Shown here in pieces: positions 12,345-24,232 of a stretch of 64,000 bases of DNA. The first letter of the stretch is position 1. The number at the start of each line of letters is the position of its first letter. This DNA comes from Castanopsis chinensis (taxonomy: Eukaryota; Streptophyta; Magnoliopsida; Fagales; Fagaceae), in the NCBI GenBank assembly GCA_032878915.1, contig JAVQMG010000033.1, forward strand, positions 62,001-126,000, in the 5' to 3' direction. The translations under genes were made by a program, and so were the position numbers. Under the pieces are notes generated by a model. That model had not been told where the DNA came from. It did not search any database and worked only from the letters and a program-made list of their open reading frames with translations.

Positions 12345-13397
12345 AGAAGCTTACTAGATGCAACAACTGGGTATAATAGTTTTCTCAATGTCCTAGCAAG
12401 CCTATGCATCATGTAATTGGAAATACAAAATTAAGCTGCTGCTAGGAAATGCCCATGTGTACTTTCTTCAGGCCTTGTTAGTAATTGGGTTGAAATATAC
12501 CTTTGGTTGCTAAACCCATCACCCAAATGTCCTGTTATGCATCAAGTTAGTCCTTGTATTTTTCAAAATGAGTCGTTCTATAATTTGGAATGAGTGAAAT
12601 TGTTGATATATTCGTTTCTTAGTGAAAAATATTGTTTTGAGGCCAGTATTTAGCCTTCCAACAATGATAAATTTATCAGTTAATCACAACAAATAAAAAT
12701 CATATACCCAACAAATATATATGTATCTTAAACCAAATCATAAGTCAAAGACTCAAGCAATAAAGATACTGACACAAGGATTGTTCACGATGTGGAAAAC
12801 AAGTGAAAACATTTCCAATGGAAAAACCATTACAGGATGCAAATAGTCTCATAGAAAATTCACAAAAAAATATAAATTCCTCAGCAACTTACTAAACCTT
12901 TGCTAGCCTTGACTCTATGCAACCTCTACAAATGTCCCAATTGCCTTCAATAGTCCTAGAACATGTGTAATCTTGCTGTATATTGATTTCCTTTGATTTG
13001 GCTATGTGGTTTCAATATCACAAACATTTAAACTGGGATTGACATAAGTGGGCTAATACATACAATGAGTATTTGATCGAGCACTAGGCATGCATGGCTC
13101 TTTTATGATGTTGGCTATGTCATGGGATGCAAACAAAGGCTCTAGATCAAGAACACAACTCTCTCAGTTCTTCAAATAGCCAAACAACAAAAGAAAAGAG
13201 AGAGGTCTTTTGGACCTACAAGGACTCTCGAAGTGCTCTCTTGTGCAGAAACTTGTTCTGGAAGTATGTTCAATGGAAACGGCTGAGAGCTTCAAGATAT
13301 ATATTGCCAAGCTTGCTTCACTGTGGAGCTCTTTAAAGAAAAAGTCTAGGAGGACAAAAAGATTTTAACGACTGTGAAATAAGAGAGTGTGATTCGT

Positions 13398-13437
<40 letters not shown>

Positions 13438-14589
13438 AGAAGAAGAAGAAGAAGAAGAAATGAGTTCACGTGTGAGTGATAATTAACTAATCAAGGTCTT
13501 TTATTTTTTTTAGAGTTTCATCCTATGGCATCCCATATGAGTAGAGTTTCAACCTATGGGTGGCAAATTTTATCTTTTGCAATTTTACTTTAATTGTTAT
13601 TATTATTTTATAACAATGTAGTTATAGAATTTTAATTCTTAGATTTTGCAAGTAATTGTTTATTTGATAATATGTTTTGGGTGGATGAAATTACAATTTC
13701 TGCAAAGAAAATAATCTTCGTAGATTATCTACAACAAATTATTTTTCCTAATTGGTCCAATTAATCATTATTAAGTTTAATAATTTTCTTAGTTACGATT
13801 TTCAGTGTTCTAGATTGTAGGCAGAAAAAATAAGGTTTGAGAAAGTTTGTTTAAAACTAAAAGAATAATTTTCAAATTTTATATTCTTTTTAATGATTTA
13901 CAAAATGTTATAAATAACTTTTATTAAAAAATGAATGTTTTTGTTAACTTTCCTTTTGAAATTCTGAGAAAAATTGTATTATTTTCATTTTGGTACAACA
14001 AAATTTATATTTATAATTTATGATCGTTCTTATATTACATTTATAATTGTTCCTATAATAACTAAAAATATGATTATAAATACATTATTTTTTATTAAAT
14101 TAGTTTAAATTGTAAAAAAATTAATAAAACCACCATAAAAATTATTATCACGCGTAACGTGCAGGTTCGCAACTAGTTTAAATCAAATCCAACAAAAAAA
14201 AAATTTCACACTCAATCAAGAATATGAAAAGAATAATTATGCTAAAAAGTTAGAAAAATAATTTATATTTGCTAATTTACACAAACAATATTAAAATAGC
14301 TAAATTTTTACATTTTCCCCTTTTCTATTGACATTAATAATTGAAGTGTATTCCTCAAATATTATAATACATAATGACTTAATGAATATTATAAACTGGT
14401 AAAAATAATTACTCTAAAAAAAATAGTTATAGCATATACACCCATCGCACATAGGACATTCACTAATCGAATTTAAAATTTATAACACTAATAAAGAAGC
14501 CTTGGATCCCCTTGCCTTCAAATTTTCAGACTTTAATTGTTCTTGCGCTACAAACTCTCAGTTCAACTCACCTATCTTAAGCGATGTCC

Positions 14590-14719
14590 AAGTGAGGTCA
14601 AGGACTTTATAGCTAAATTAATTGGTACCTCTTTATGTACAAAGTGCTCGAGGGTTTAAGGAGAAAAGAATTCGAGTTACAAGATTAGCAGCATATTATA
14701 ATTATCTCTCAAAAAAAAA
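14590..14719 (+). mobile_element. SINE-like element with A tail
   Basis: A pol III A-box-like stretch near 14611-14626 (interrupted TAGCTAAATT-AATTGG) is followed by a B-box-like TTCGAGTTACAAG, then TTAGCAGCATATTATAATTA and an A-run. Other copies lie at 18940, 21115 and, inverted, 15000 and 19347. The short length and tail suggest a tRNA-derived SINE; no target duplication was identified. Confidence 0.5.
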
Positions 14720-14999
14720 TGTGAGGCCACAAAAATATATACTTATCGAAATAAGTTCTACCTCTATTGGTTCTTAAATGACATCCATGAAAACTTTGAG
14801 CCAGCCTATGCACAATTTTGCTTTTGTTCCCCGCTAAGCTCACTTGACTTAGTGTTCGTTTGAGAATAACTTATCTAACTTATTGCTGAAATCTTTTTTA
14901 TGAAAGTGTATTAAAATATACTTGTACTTTGAAAAAAAAAATAAAAAGTGAGAAAAAGCGGGAAAAAAAATAAAATTTTAAAAAGTTATACATAAAAGG

Positions 15000-15130
15000 T
15001 TTTTTTTTTTTTTTTTTGAGAAATAATTATAATATGCTGCTAACACCGCAGCTCAAATCATTTCCCCCCTAGACCCCCAAGTACTTTATGCATGGGGATG
15101 TGTCAATTCAGCTACAACGTCTTTCGCCAT
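15000..15130 (-). mobile_element. SINE-like element, inverted copy
   Basis: Begins with a T-run (its A tail read backwards), then GAGAAATAATTATAATATGC and the reverse complement of the TAGCAGCATATTATAATTA tail region of the copy at 14590. It makes an inverted pair with that copy about 280 bp away. Confidence 0.5.
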
Positions 15131-15210
15131 AAAAGTTAAAAATTTAAAACTGATGCCATTTAAATGGATCACAAACAAAATCCTTTTATTTGTGATCCAT
15201 TTAAAGCATA

Positions 15211-15285
15211 CATTACAAAAAACGCGAGCTATAGTCGTGTTTTTTTTCAGCCACGTTTACAAAAAACGTGACTATACCCGACTAG
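15211..15285. mobile_element. 75-bp insertion flanked by 3-bp ATA repeat
   Basis: Compared with the equivalent places at about 19550 and about 55, where AAAGCATAGTGT is continuous, this copy has 75 extra bases between ATA (15208-15210) and ATA (15286-15288). The insert begins CATTACAAAAAACGC, close to a CACTA terminus, and repeats ACAAAAAACG inside. The right end does not mirror the left, so it may be a decayed CACTA-derived fragment. Confidence 0.5.
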
Positions 15286-15365
15286 ATAGTGTTTATAGGT
15301 AAAATTTTTCAGCTTGTTGAAGAGCATTTAATAGAATAAAAAACGATGATAATTATGGCATGAAA

Positions 15366-15429
15366 TCCGCTGTAGCACATTGGCAATTCTTGATGATCAT
15401 AGAATCCAGGTTCAAATCCTGGCAGCGGA
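15366..15429 (+). repeat. tRNA-like stem-loop, copy 7 (best preserved)
   Basis: Arms TCCGCTG and CAGCGGA pair perfectly; the T arm is CCAGG-TTCAAAT-CCTGG. Unlike the copies in 1-3060, the middle is not an A-run: ATTCT and AGAAT can pair around a 10-base loop, imitating an anticodon arm. A T-run follows at 15433. The D arm is too short for a normal tRNA. Confidence 0.55.
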
Positions 15430-15439
15430 AAGTTTTTAT

Positions 15440-16092
15440 CTTTTTATATATATTTTTTTCTTTTTTTAGTGGGTTTATTGGACCCGCTTAAATTAAAAAT
15501 AATTAAATAAATAATAATCCGGATAATTAAAAGAACTGGTAATAAAGCACACCGAAAATGCTAAACTTTCAGTGATTAAAAAAAAATTGTTGTTTTGTTT
15601 TGTTTCTAATGGACCCGCTCTGCTTAGAAATCCCAATTTAAGTGGCCCACTTAAAAAAAATTTATTAGAAAGAAAAATCTGTTGCATAAATAAAAGACCT
15701 TGCTTATAAAACACAATGAAAATGCTAACTTTTATTTTTATTTTCTTTTTTTTTAGTGGGTTTATTGGGCCTGCTTAAATTAAAAATAATTAAATAAATA
15801 ATAATCTGCATAATTAAAAGAACTGGTAATAAAACACACTGGCAGTGGAAACTATTTTTCTTTTTATTATAATTTTTTTAGTGGGTTTATTAGGCCCGCT
15901 TAAATTAAAAATAATTAAATAAATAATATTCCCGACTCTATGCAAACTCGGCAAATGACCCACTTGCCTTCAATAGTCCTAGAACATGTGTAAATCTTGC
16001 TGTATATGTTCAATCTCACAAACATTCAAAATAAGGTCTATGAATAGAAGCAAAAATAAGCTAGTTTTTTAATTGGTAGCCAAACGCACACT
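15440..16092. repeat. Repeat modules and a truncated copy of the ABCC downstream flank
   Basis: Several copies of the TTTATTGG(A/G)CCCGCTTAAATT module of the 1-3060 array occur at 15470-15930. They are followed at about 15935-16035 by a short copy of the flank around 12905 (ACTCTATGCAA, AATAGTCCTAGAACATG). That copy stops abruptly and is joined to the second ABCC 3' block. Confidence 0.75.
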
Positions 16093-16227
16093 CAATTTCG
16101 ATGGTCTGTCAACTTGTAGTGGTTAAAGGAAACTAATTGCCATCATATCAACATCCAAGAACTAGTAACAGTTTGTACTTTGCTTACTCTTTCAAATTAG
16201 CTCAGAGTATTTATTATTGTGTTATAG

Positions 16228-16809
16228 GTTCTAGAAAAATGTCAACTTCGAGAGGCTATTTGTGGAAAAGAGGATGGCCTGGAATCCTTAGGTAAAAAAT
16301 TGTGTAAGTTGTCATTTCCTATGGTTAGAAAATCAAAACTAATAATCTACATTGCAGTAATGCAAGATGGATCAAATTGGAGCCTTGGACAGCGACAATT
16401 ATTTTGTTTGGGACGTGCGTTACTTAAGAGAAGTCAGATACTAGTGCTTGATGAAGCCACCGCATCAATTGACAATGCTACAGACTCTCTTATTCAGAAA
16501 ACTATACGAACAGAATTCACAAACTGCACTGTAATAACAGTGGCCCATCGGATACCAACTGTCATGGGCTGCACTAAGGTACTTGCTATCAGCGATGGTG
16601 AGTGATGTACCCCCGAGTTCTTGCTAAAGAACCATACCATCTTATCAACTATAGTGGATTTGATATATTATTTTGCATTAACAGGGAATGCAGCAGAGTA
16701 TGATGAGCCATTAAAGCTGATGAACAAGGAGGGGTCACTCTTTGGTCAGCTTGTCAAGGAATATTGCTCTCATTCTGCAAGTGGAAGAGTTTACTCAGAA
16801 GATTTCTAA
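16228..16809 (+). pseudogene. Orphan duplicate of ABCC exons 9-11 (NBD2 end)
   Basis: Exons at 16228-16291, 16358-16597 and 16685-16809 match the last three exons of the gene at 5713 with unchanged splice sites and frame. They encode the SLGQRQ signature, Walker B ILVLDEATASID and the C-terminus. Predicted differences are few (for example G to E and E to D in exon 9, D to G after TVM, W to C in the VKEY-SH stretch). No transmembrane exons or Walker A exon precede it, so it cannot encode a transporter. It is a truncated tandem copy whose reading frame has not decayed, which points to a recent origin or gene conversion. Confidence 0.9.
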
Positions 16810-19345
16810 CGATACTTACTAGATGCAACAACTGGGTATAATAGTTTTCTCAATGTCCTAGCAAGACTATGCATCATGTAATCGGAAATACAAAATTAAG
16901 CTGCTGCTAGGAAATGCCCATGTGTAGTTTCTTCAAGCCTTGTTAGTAATTGGGTTGAAATATACCTTTGGTTGCTAAACCCATCACCCAAATGTCCTGT
17001 TATGCATCAAGTTAGTCCTTGTATTTTTCAGAATGAGTCGTTTTATCATTTGGAATGAGTGAAATTTTTAATATATTCGTTTCTTAGTGAAAAATATTGT
17101 TTTAAGGCCAGTGTTTAACCTTGCAACAATGATAAATTTATCAGTTAAACACAACAAATAAAAATCATATACCCAACAGATATATATATATATATATATA
17201 TATATCTTAAACCAAATCATAAGTCAAAGACTCAAGCAATAAAGATACTGACGCAAGGATTGGTCACGATGTGGAAAACAAGTGAAAACATTTCCAATGG
17301 AAAAACCATTACAGGATGCAAATAGTCTTACAGAAAATTCACAAAAAAATATATATACCTCAGCAACTTACTAAAACTTTGCTAGCCTTGACTCTATGCA
17401 ACCTCTGCAAATGTCCCAATTGCCTTCAATAGTCCTAGAACATGTGCAATCTTGCTGTATAGTGATTTCCTTTGATTTGGCTATGTGGTTTCAATCTCAC
17501 AAACATTTAAACTGGGATTGACATAAGTGGGGCCGTGGGCTAATTCATACTTGATCGAGCACTAGGCATGCATGGCTCTTTTATGATGGTGGCTATGTCA
17601 TGGGATGCAAACAAAGGCTCTAGATCAAGAACACAACTCTCTTAGTTGTTCAAATAGCCAAACAACAAAAGTAAAGAGAGAGCTCTTTTGGACCTACAAG
17701 GACTCTCTAAGTGCTCTCTTGTGCAGAAACTTGTTCTGGAAGTATGTTCACTGTGGAGCTCTTTAAAGAAAAAGTCTAGGACAAAAAAATTTTAACAACT
17801 ATGAAGTGTGATTGGTGAAAAAAAAAGGGGGTTTACGTGTAAGTGATGGTTAACTACTTACAGTCTTTTTTTTTTTAGAGTTTCAACCTATGGCGTCCCA
17901 CATGAGTAGAGTTTCAACCTATGGGTGACAAATTTTATCTCTTGTAATTTTACTTTAATTGTTATTATTATTTTATAACAATGTAGTTATAGAATTTTAA
18001 TTCTTAGATTTTGCAAATAATTATTTATTTTATAATATGTTTTGGGTGGATGAAATTACAATTTTTGCAAAGAAAATAATCTTAATAGATTATCAACAAC
18101 AAATATTGGCCCAATTAATCATTATTAAGTTTAATAATTTTCTTAGTTACGATTTTCAGTATTTTAGATTGTAGACAGAAAAAATAAGGTTTGAGAAAGT
18201 TTGTTTAAAACTAAAATAATAATTTCCAAATTTTATATTCTTGTTAATGATTTACAAAATGTTATAAATAACTTTTATCAAAAAATGAATGTTTTTGTTA
18301 ACTTGCCTTTTGAAATTCTAAGAAAAATTGTATTATTTTCATTTTAGTACAACAAAATTTATATTTATAATTTATGACCGTTCTTATATTACATTTATAA
18401 TTGTTCCTATAATAATTAAAAATATGATTATAAATACATTATTTTTTATTAAATTAGTTTAAATTGTAAAAAAAAATTAATAAAACCACCATAAAAATTA
18501 TTATCATGCGTAACGTGCGGGTTCGCAACTAATTTAAATAAAATCCAACAAAAAAAAAATTTCACACTCAATCAAGAATATGAAAAGAATAATTATGCTA
18601 AGAAGTTAGAAAAATAATTTATATTTGCTAATTTACACAAACACTATTACAATAGCTAAATTTTTACATTTTCCCTTTTTCTATTGACATTAATAATTGA
18701 AGTGTATTCCTCAAATATTATAATACATAATGACTTAATGAATATTATAAATTGGTAATAAAAATTATTCTAAAAAAAATAGTTATAGCATATACACCGA
18801 TCGCACACAGGACATTCGCTAATCGAATTTAAAATTTATAACACTAATAAAGAAGCCTTGGATCCCCTTGCCTTCAAATTTTCAGACTCTAATTGTTCTT
18901 GCGCTATAACCTCTCAGTTCAACTCACCTATCTTAAGCAATGTCCTAGTGAGGTCAAGAACTTTATAGCTAAATTGGTACCTCTTCATGTACAAAGTGCT
19001 CGAGGGTCTAAGGAGAAAAGAGTTCGAGTTATAAGATTAGCAGCATATTATAATTATCTCTCAAAAAAAAAAATGTGAGACCAAAAAAATATATACTTAT
19101 CAAAATAAGTTCTACCTCTATTGGTTCTTAAATGACATCCATGAAAACTTTGAGCCAGCCTATCCACAAGTTTGCATTTGTTCCCCGCTAAGCTCACTTG
19201 ATTTAGTGTTCGTTTGATAACAACTTATCTAACTTATTGCTAAAATCTTTTCTATGAAAGTGTGTTAAAATATACTTGTACCTTGAAAAAAATTGAAAAG
19301 TGAGAAAAAGCACAAAAAAAAAAATTTAAAAAGTTATACATAAAA
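16810..19345. repeat. Duplicated block B: copy of the ABCC downstream flank
   Basis: Matches 12345-14990 almost base for base, including the poly-A-rich stretch, shortened to an A-run without the GAA repeat near 17818. It holds an expanded (TA)n at about 17181-17206. No gene seen. Confidence 0.9.
18940..19075 (+). mobile_element. SINE-like element, copy in block B
   Basis: Counterpart of the element at 14590. Here the A box TAGCTAAATTGG is uninterrupted and the B box reads GAGTTCGAGTT. An A-run ends it. Confidence 0.5.
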
Positions 19346-19346
19346 A

Positions 19347-19473
19347 GTTTTTTTTTTTTTTGAGAAATAATTACAATATGCTGCTAACACTGCAATTCGA
19401 ATCATTTCCCTCCTAAACCCCCAAGTACTTTGTGCATGAGGATGTGTTACTTCAATTACAAGGTCCTTGGCCA
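19347..19473 (-). mobile_element. SINE-like element, inverted copy in block B
   Basis: Counterpart of the element at 15000, T-run first. Together with 18940 it preserves the inverted pair, so the pair existed before the duplication. Confidence 0.5.
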
Positions 19474-19631
19474 TAAAAGTTAAAAACTTAAAACTGATGC
19501 CATTTAAATGGATCACAAACAAAATTCTTTTATTTGTGATCCATTTAAAGCATAGTGTCCATAGGTAAAATTTTTCAGCTTGTTGAAGAGCATTCAATAA
19601 AGTTAAAAACGATAAGAAACATGACATGAAA

Positions 19632-19695
19632 TCCGCTGTAGCACATTGGCAATTCTTGATGATCATAGAATCCAGGTTCAAATCCTGGCAGCGGA
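19632..19695 (+). repeat. tRNA-like stem-loop, copy 8
   Basis: Same 64 bases as the copy at 15366, with all stems intact and a following T-run. It lies at the equivalent place in block B. Confidence 0.55.
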
Positions 19696-20205
19696 AAGTT
19701 TTTATCTTTTTATATTTTTTTTTTCCTTTTTTTAGCGGGTTTATTGGACCCGCTTAAATTAAAAATAATTAAATAAATAATAATCCGGATAATTAAAAGA
19801 ACTGGTAATAAAGCACACCGAAAATGCTAAACTTTATGCAATTAAAAAAAAATTGTTGTTTTGTTTTGTTTCTAATGGGCCCGCTCTGCTTAGAAATCCC
19901 AATTTTAGTGGCCCACTTAAAAAAATTTTATTACAAAGAAAAATCTGTTGCATAAATGAAAGACCTTGCTTATGAAACACAATGAAAATGCTAACTTTTA
20001 TTTTTATATCCTTTTTTTTAGTGGGTTTATTGGGCCCGTTTAAATTAAAAATAATTAAATAAATAATAATCTGCATAATTAAAAGAACTGGTAATAAAAC
20101 ACACTGGCAGTGGAAACTATTTTTCTTTTTATTATAATTTTTTTAGTGGGTTTATTAGGCCCGCTTAAATTAAAAATAATTAAATAAATAATACTCCCGA
20201 CTCTA

Positions 20206-21480
20206 TGCAACCTCGGCAAATGACCCACTTGCCGTCAATAGTCCTAGAACATGTGTAAATCTTGCTGTATTTGTTCAATCTCACAAACATTCAAACTAGG
20301 ATTGACATAAGTGGGCTAATACATACAATGAGTATTTGTTCGAGCACTTGGCAGTTCGCATGGCTTTTTTATGATGTTGGCTATTTCATGGGATGTAAAA
20401 CAAAGGCTCTAGGAGTCTAGATCAAGAACACAACTCTCTCAGTGGTTCAAATAGCCAAACAACAAAAGAAAGGAGAGGTCTTTTGGACCTACAAGGACCT
20501 ACAAGGTCTTTTTCAGAACTTCTTCTCACAACTGTAACGTGGAGAATGATTGGTGAAGAAAAAATAGTGGGTTCATCACAATCTGCTACATCAGAATTAT
20601 GACAAAATAATTGTAGAATAATTTTGTAATTTTAGAACTACTCATTTTAAAATGAATGTTATACCATGAGACCATTTTATGAGAATAAAACAAATTTAAA
20701 TAAAATCCAACGAAAACAATTTCACTCACAATCAAGAGTAGGAAAAGAATAATTATGCTAATAAGTTAGAAAAGTAATTTACATTTGCTAATTTACACAA
20801 ACAATATTACAATAGCTAAATTTTTACATTTTCCCTTTTTCTAATGATATTAATAATTGAAGTGTGTTCCTCAAATATTATAATACATAATGACTTAATG
20901 AATATTATAAATTGGTATAAAAAAATTCTTCTCAAAAATAAAAAAAAAAAAAAAAAAAAAAGTTGTAGCATATACACCCATTGCACACAAGACATCGGCT
21001 AATCGAATTTAAAAGTTATAACACTAATAAAGAAGCCTGGGATCCCATTGCCCTCAAATTTTCAGACTCTTAATTGTTCTTGTGTGTTCAACTCACCCAT
21101 CTTAAGTAATGTCCAAGTGAGGTCAAGGGCTTTATAGCTAAATTGATGCCTCTTCATGCACAAAGTACTCAAGGGTTTAAGGGGGAAATAGTTCGAGTTT
21201 CGAGATTAGCAACATATTGTAATTATTTCTCAAAAAAATATGTGAGGCCAAAATAATATATACTTATCAAAATAAGTTCTACCTCTATTGGTTCTTAATT
21301 AAATGACCTCCATGAAAACTTTGAGCCAGCCCATGCACAATTTGCATTTATGAAAGTGTGCTAAAATATACTTGTACCTTAAAATAAATTGAAAAAGTGA
21401 GAAAAAACGGGGAAAAAAAATGAGATTTTAAAAAGTTATACATAAAAGTTAAAAGCTTTAAACTGATACCAAACTCACTC
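20206..21480. repeat. Partial third copy C of the ABCC downstream flank
   Basis: Resumes at the sequence equivalent to about 12908 (ACTCTATGCAACCTC) and runs to the equivalent of about 14990, with a large internal deletion near 20530-20690. ABCC exons are absent. It contains another SINE-like element at 21115-21240 and an A-run at 20939-20960. Confidence 0.8.
21115..21240 (+). mobile_element. SINE-like element, copy in block C
   Basis: TAGCTAAATTG, then GTTCGAGTTTCGAGATTAGC and AACATATTGTAATTATTTCTC before an A-run. It is more diverged than the copies at 14590 and 18940. Confidence 0.45.
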
Positions 21481-22957
21481 TTAATCAAACTCAAAGGTTC
21501 TTTACATGCACATTTGCACAACCTTCAGTTCCAAATCAACAACTCAGTCTTGCCCCCTTTCTACTCCACTATGACAACAGTGCTACGTACTCCTCTCTTT
21601 CATCCACTATTTTTATAAGTTTTATGAAATTGAAAATATAATATATTTTGTATTCAATGAAAATACATAATAATGATTAGTTTGAACATATCCAATATAT
21701 TTTTTTAAATGTACTCCTCCATTCTATGAAATACGTTTAACTTGTAACATTAAGTTTAAATTATCATATAAGTTTAGAATTGTAGATTTTTTTTCTTTCC
21801 AAATATAAGTATAATGCCTATACTATTGAAACTTGAATTTTATTATAATCTTTTAAAATATATATATATATATATCATTTCTATTCTAATGTCTATTTTG
21901 CTTGAATTTTTAAGTCCTAAACTAAAGATTTTGGTCTAAGCAGAATTAAATTTCATACCTTTCAACTCAAAAATTAAGGGGAAAAATGAATTTTTAAGCC
22001 CAAAACTGAAAAAATGAATCTTTGGTCCAAAAATGACTAAATTGGATTAAATAGACGGATGTGGACCGAAATGGATCGAAGTGGACTAAATCAGACTAAA
22101 GTGGACAGAAAGGGCTGACGTGGACCAATGTGGACTGAAATGCTAGTTGATGTGGCTTTAAATGAGCGTAGCAACAATAAATGTTATGCTTTAACTTTTA
22201 GATATTATCAATCGCAAACCCACACAATGCATAAAAAAATGTAATATAATTATTTTAACCCCCAAACATTTTCAAAAGGGTCCCAATGTCTTCCATTGAA
22301 AAAAAAAATCCCAAAAATTTAGAACAAGTCTCAAAAGTAATAAAATTAATTCTTAAATGAAAAAATATAAGTGAGTTTCTCTCTAACACCCTAGAAGGCC
22401 ACCAAAATATTGGACTAACAGAAATTCAACCCAGTTGAAATCCTTAAATTGTTCAATAAAACCCATTGAGTGGATTATCTATTATTAATAGTAAATGAGA
22501 TGTTTAATAAAACCTAAATACAAAATTCTAATTAGTAAGTTTGCATTTAAACACAAGAAGAATATTTTATTTTCTAAGTTACAAAGTAAAAAAGTTGAAT
22601 AAATACTTTTTATGGAATAAATAAATGTTATTTAAATAAATTCTACTTAAAATTATCGCATTCCGGCACTACGTATGATGATTTGGAAAAGAAAGCATTC
22701 AAAGAGAGAGAAGAATAATAGGGTGATAGGGTCTTATTTTTCTAGTGTTTTTCCAAATAGAATGCGGAATGGTAATAATAAACCGACTAGCAATAAGGTT
22801 CAAAATTTAAATTTCCCTACTTCTCCTAATTGTTGAAGGATAATATCAATGAATTGGGTCTATATATAATATATTTCTGAATTGAACCCACAAAAAAAAA
22901 AACTTGGTCATTGTATTTGGTTTCCAAATTACATTGTTACATAGAGCAGAGAAAACA
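21481..22957. other. Intergenic region, no gene seen
   Basis: AT-rich. 22056-22140 is a degenerate short tandem repeat around GTGGAC-(C/T/A)GAA(A/G). No RNA gene recognised. The last ~60 bases before the next start codon are a plausible 5' UTR. Confidence 0.5.
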
Positions 22958-23572
22958 ATGGAACACAAAGGCAGCAGCAACAATGGTAACCCTACTACTT
23001 CCCCTTTGTTTACCAACAAAGAGCTTGAGGTCTGTGAAATCTTGCTTCAACTTCCTTCAGTAGTCTTGCAATCTAATAAGTTTAGTCACTACACATTCAA
23101 AGTCACCTGGGGTTGCACCAAACCAAGGTCCACATTGCCATCTTCAGTGCCAGCATGCATTGACAAGACTTCAAGAACTGAAAGTGAAACCCCAGTTTCT
23201 TATTGCTTACCCCACAAGAAGCCAAAGAATTTGAAAAGGAAAAGAGATGACTTGTTGTTTGACATTATCACCCAGTTCGCTAAACGTATAGAGTTGTTTA
23301 AGAAGGAGATAGCCAATGTGAAGAGTCAGAATAATAAGAAGTTGAGAGAACTAAAAAAACAAGAAGAAGAATTGATGAGTTCTTGCATGGCTCCACTTGG
23401 TATCCCTGATCTCAATGTCCCTCTTGATCTCAATCTGGACAGTACTAGTCTTGATGAGGATTGTGTTACTGTGAAGTCTGCCCCAGCGTTTGATCTCAAT
23501 GAAACTCCTCTTGATGATGATCTTGATGTGGCTAAGAAGCTTTTGAGTGTTGACCAATGCAAAGGCTGCTGA
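22958..23572 (+). CDS. Small predicted nuclear protein with EAR repression motifs
   Basis: Single-exon frame of 204 residues. Start chosen at ATG 22958 (MEHKGSS); the open frame continues upstream but without an ATG. A basic cluster KKPKNLKRKR (87-96) looks like a nuclear localisation signal. Residues about 100-140 are rich in K/E with hydrophobic spacing and probably form a coiled coil. The acidic C-terminal part has DLNVP and LDLNL (151-160) and DLNETP (179-184), matching the DLNxxP and LxLxL types of EAR motif that recruit TOPLESS-type co-repressors in plants. I recognise no DNA-binding domain and no named family, so function is unknown; an adaptor that brings a co-repressor to a partner through the coiled coil is a reasonable guess. 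Confidence 0.72.
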   Translation: MEHKGSSNNGNPTTSPLFTNKELEVCEILLQLPSVVLQSNKFSHYTFKVTWGCTKPRSTLPSSVPACIDKTSRTESETPVSYCLPHKKPKNLKRKRDDLLFDIITQFAKRIELFKKEIANVKSQNNKKLRELKKQEEELMSSCMAPLGIPDLNVPLDLNLDSTSLDEDCVTVKSAPAFDLNETPLDDDLDVAKKLLSVDQCKGC

Positions 23573-24192
23573 AGCTATAAAGATAAGGATACGAGGATCA
23601 ATCAATGGATGATTTTGGTTATTTTGTGTTTCTGGTTGTTTGTTTCATTTTGTATATACATTTTTTTTTTTCACCTCTATCCAATATGTCTTTGTTCTTT
23701 CTTTATTCACTTTGTATATTGGAATAGGCACCTAAATTTCGAAACAAAGAATTTCATGATTGTCCAATTTATCTAATCGGATTTTGATCAGTAATGTTGT
23801 ACTTCCAAAGATGGTTCATGAACAGAGATGGTCCTTTCTTTTTCACCAACTTCTCGTTTGGGCTTTGTTATAAAATAAATAATTATTATAAATTAATAAA
23901 ATCATTTCAGTCTCAGACTCTCATTAGGGCAATAGTTTTTTATTTTTTATTTATAGTAAATATTGAATTATACTTTGTTTTTAATGGGTTGTTATTGTGA
24001 GGGTCGGGCACTATGTTTTAATGTGAAAAATCTAATGTATCAATATTTAATTGGAGAGTTTTACACTGCATCTTTATCAAATTTGCACTTTTTTTTTTTT
24101 AATTCCCTCATCTTCCACACTGCTAAACAATGCAAATACTCTTTTCTCTCTTTCCTCTCTTATCAATCAAAGCCCTAGAATCATTTGCTTTA

Positions 24193-24232
<40 letters not shown>

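Larger units (their letters stand above)
11625..15210. repeat. Duplicated block A: 3' end and flank of the ABCC gene
   Basis: Starting in intron 8, the ABCC exons 9-11 and about 2.6 kb of downstream DNA recur near-identically about 4465 bp further on. The non-coding part (12345-15000) has no gene; it carries A- and GAA-runs (13401-13460), then AT-rich sequence and two SINE-like elements. Confidence 0.9.

Noticed and set aside
16300..16809. A second functional ABC transporter gene
   Set aside because: Only the last three exons are present; nothing encoding membrane domains or Walker A precedes them.
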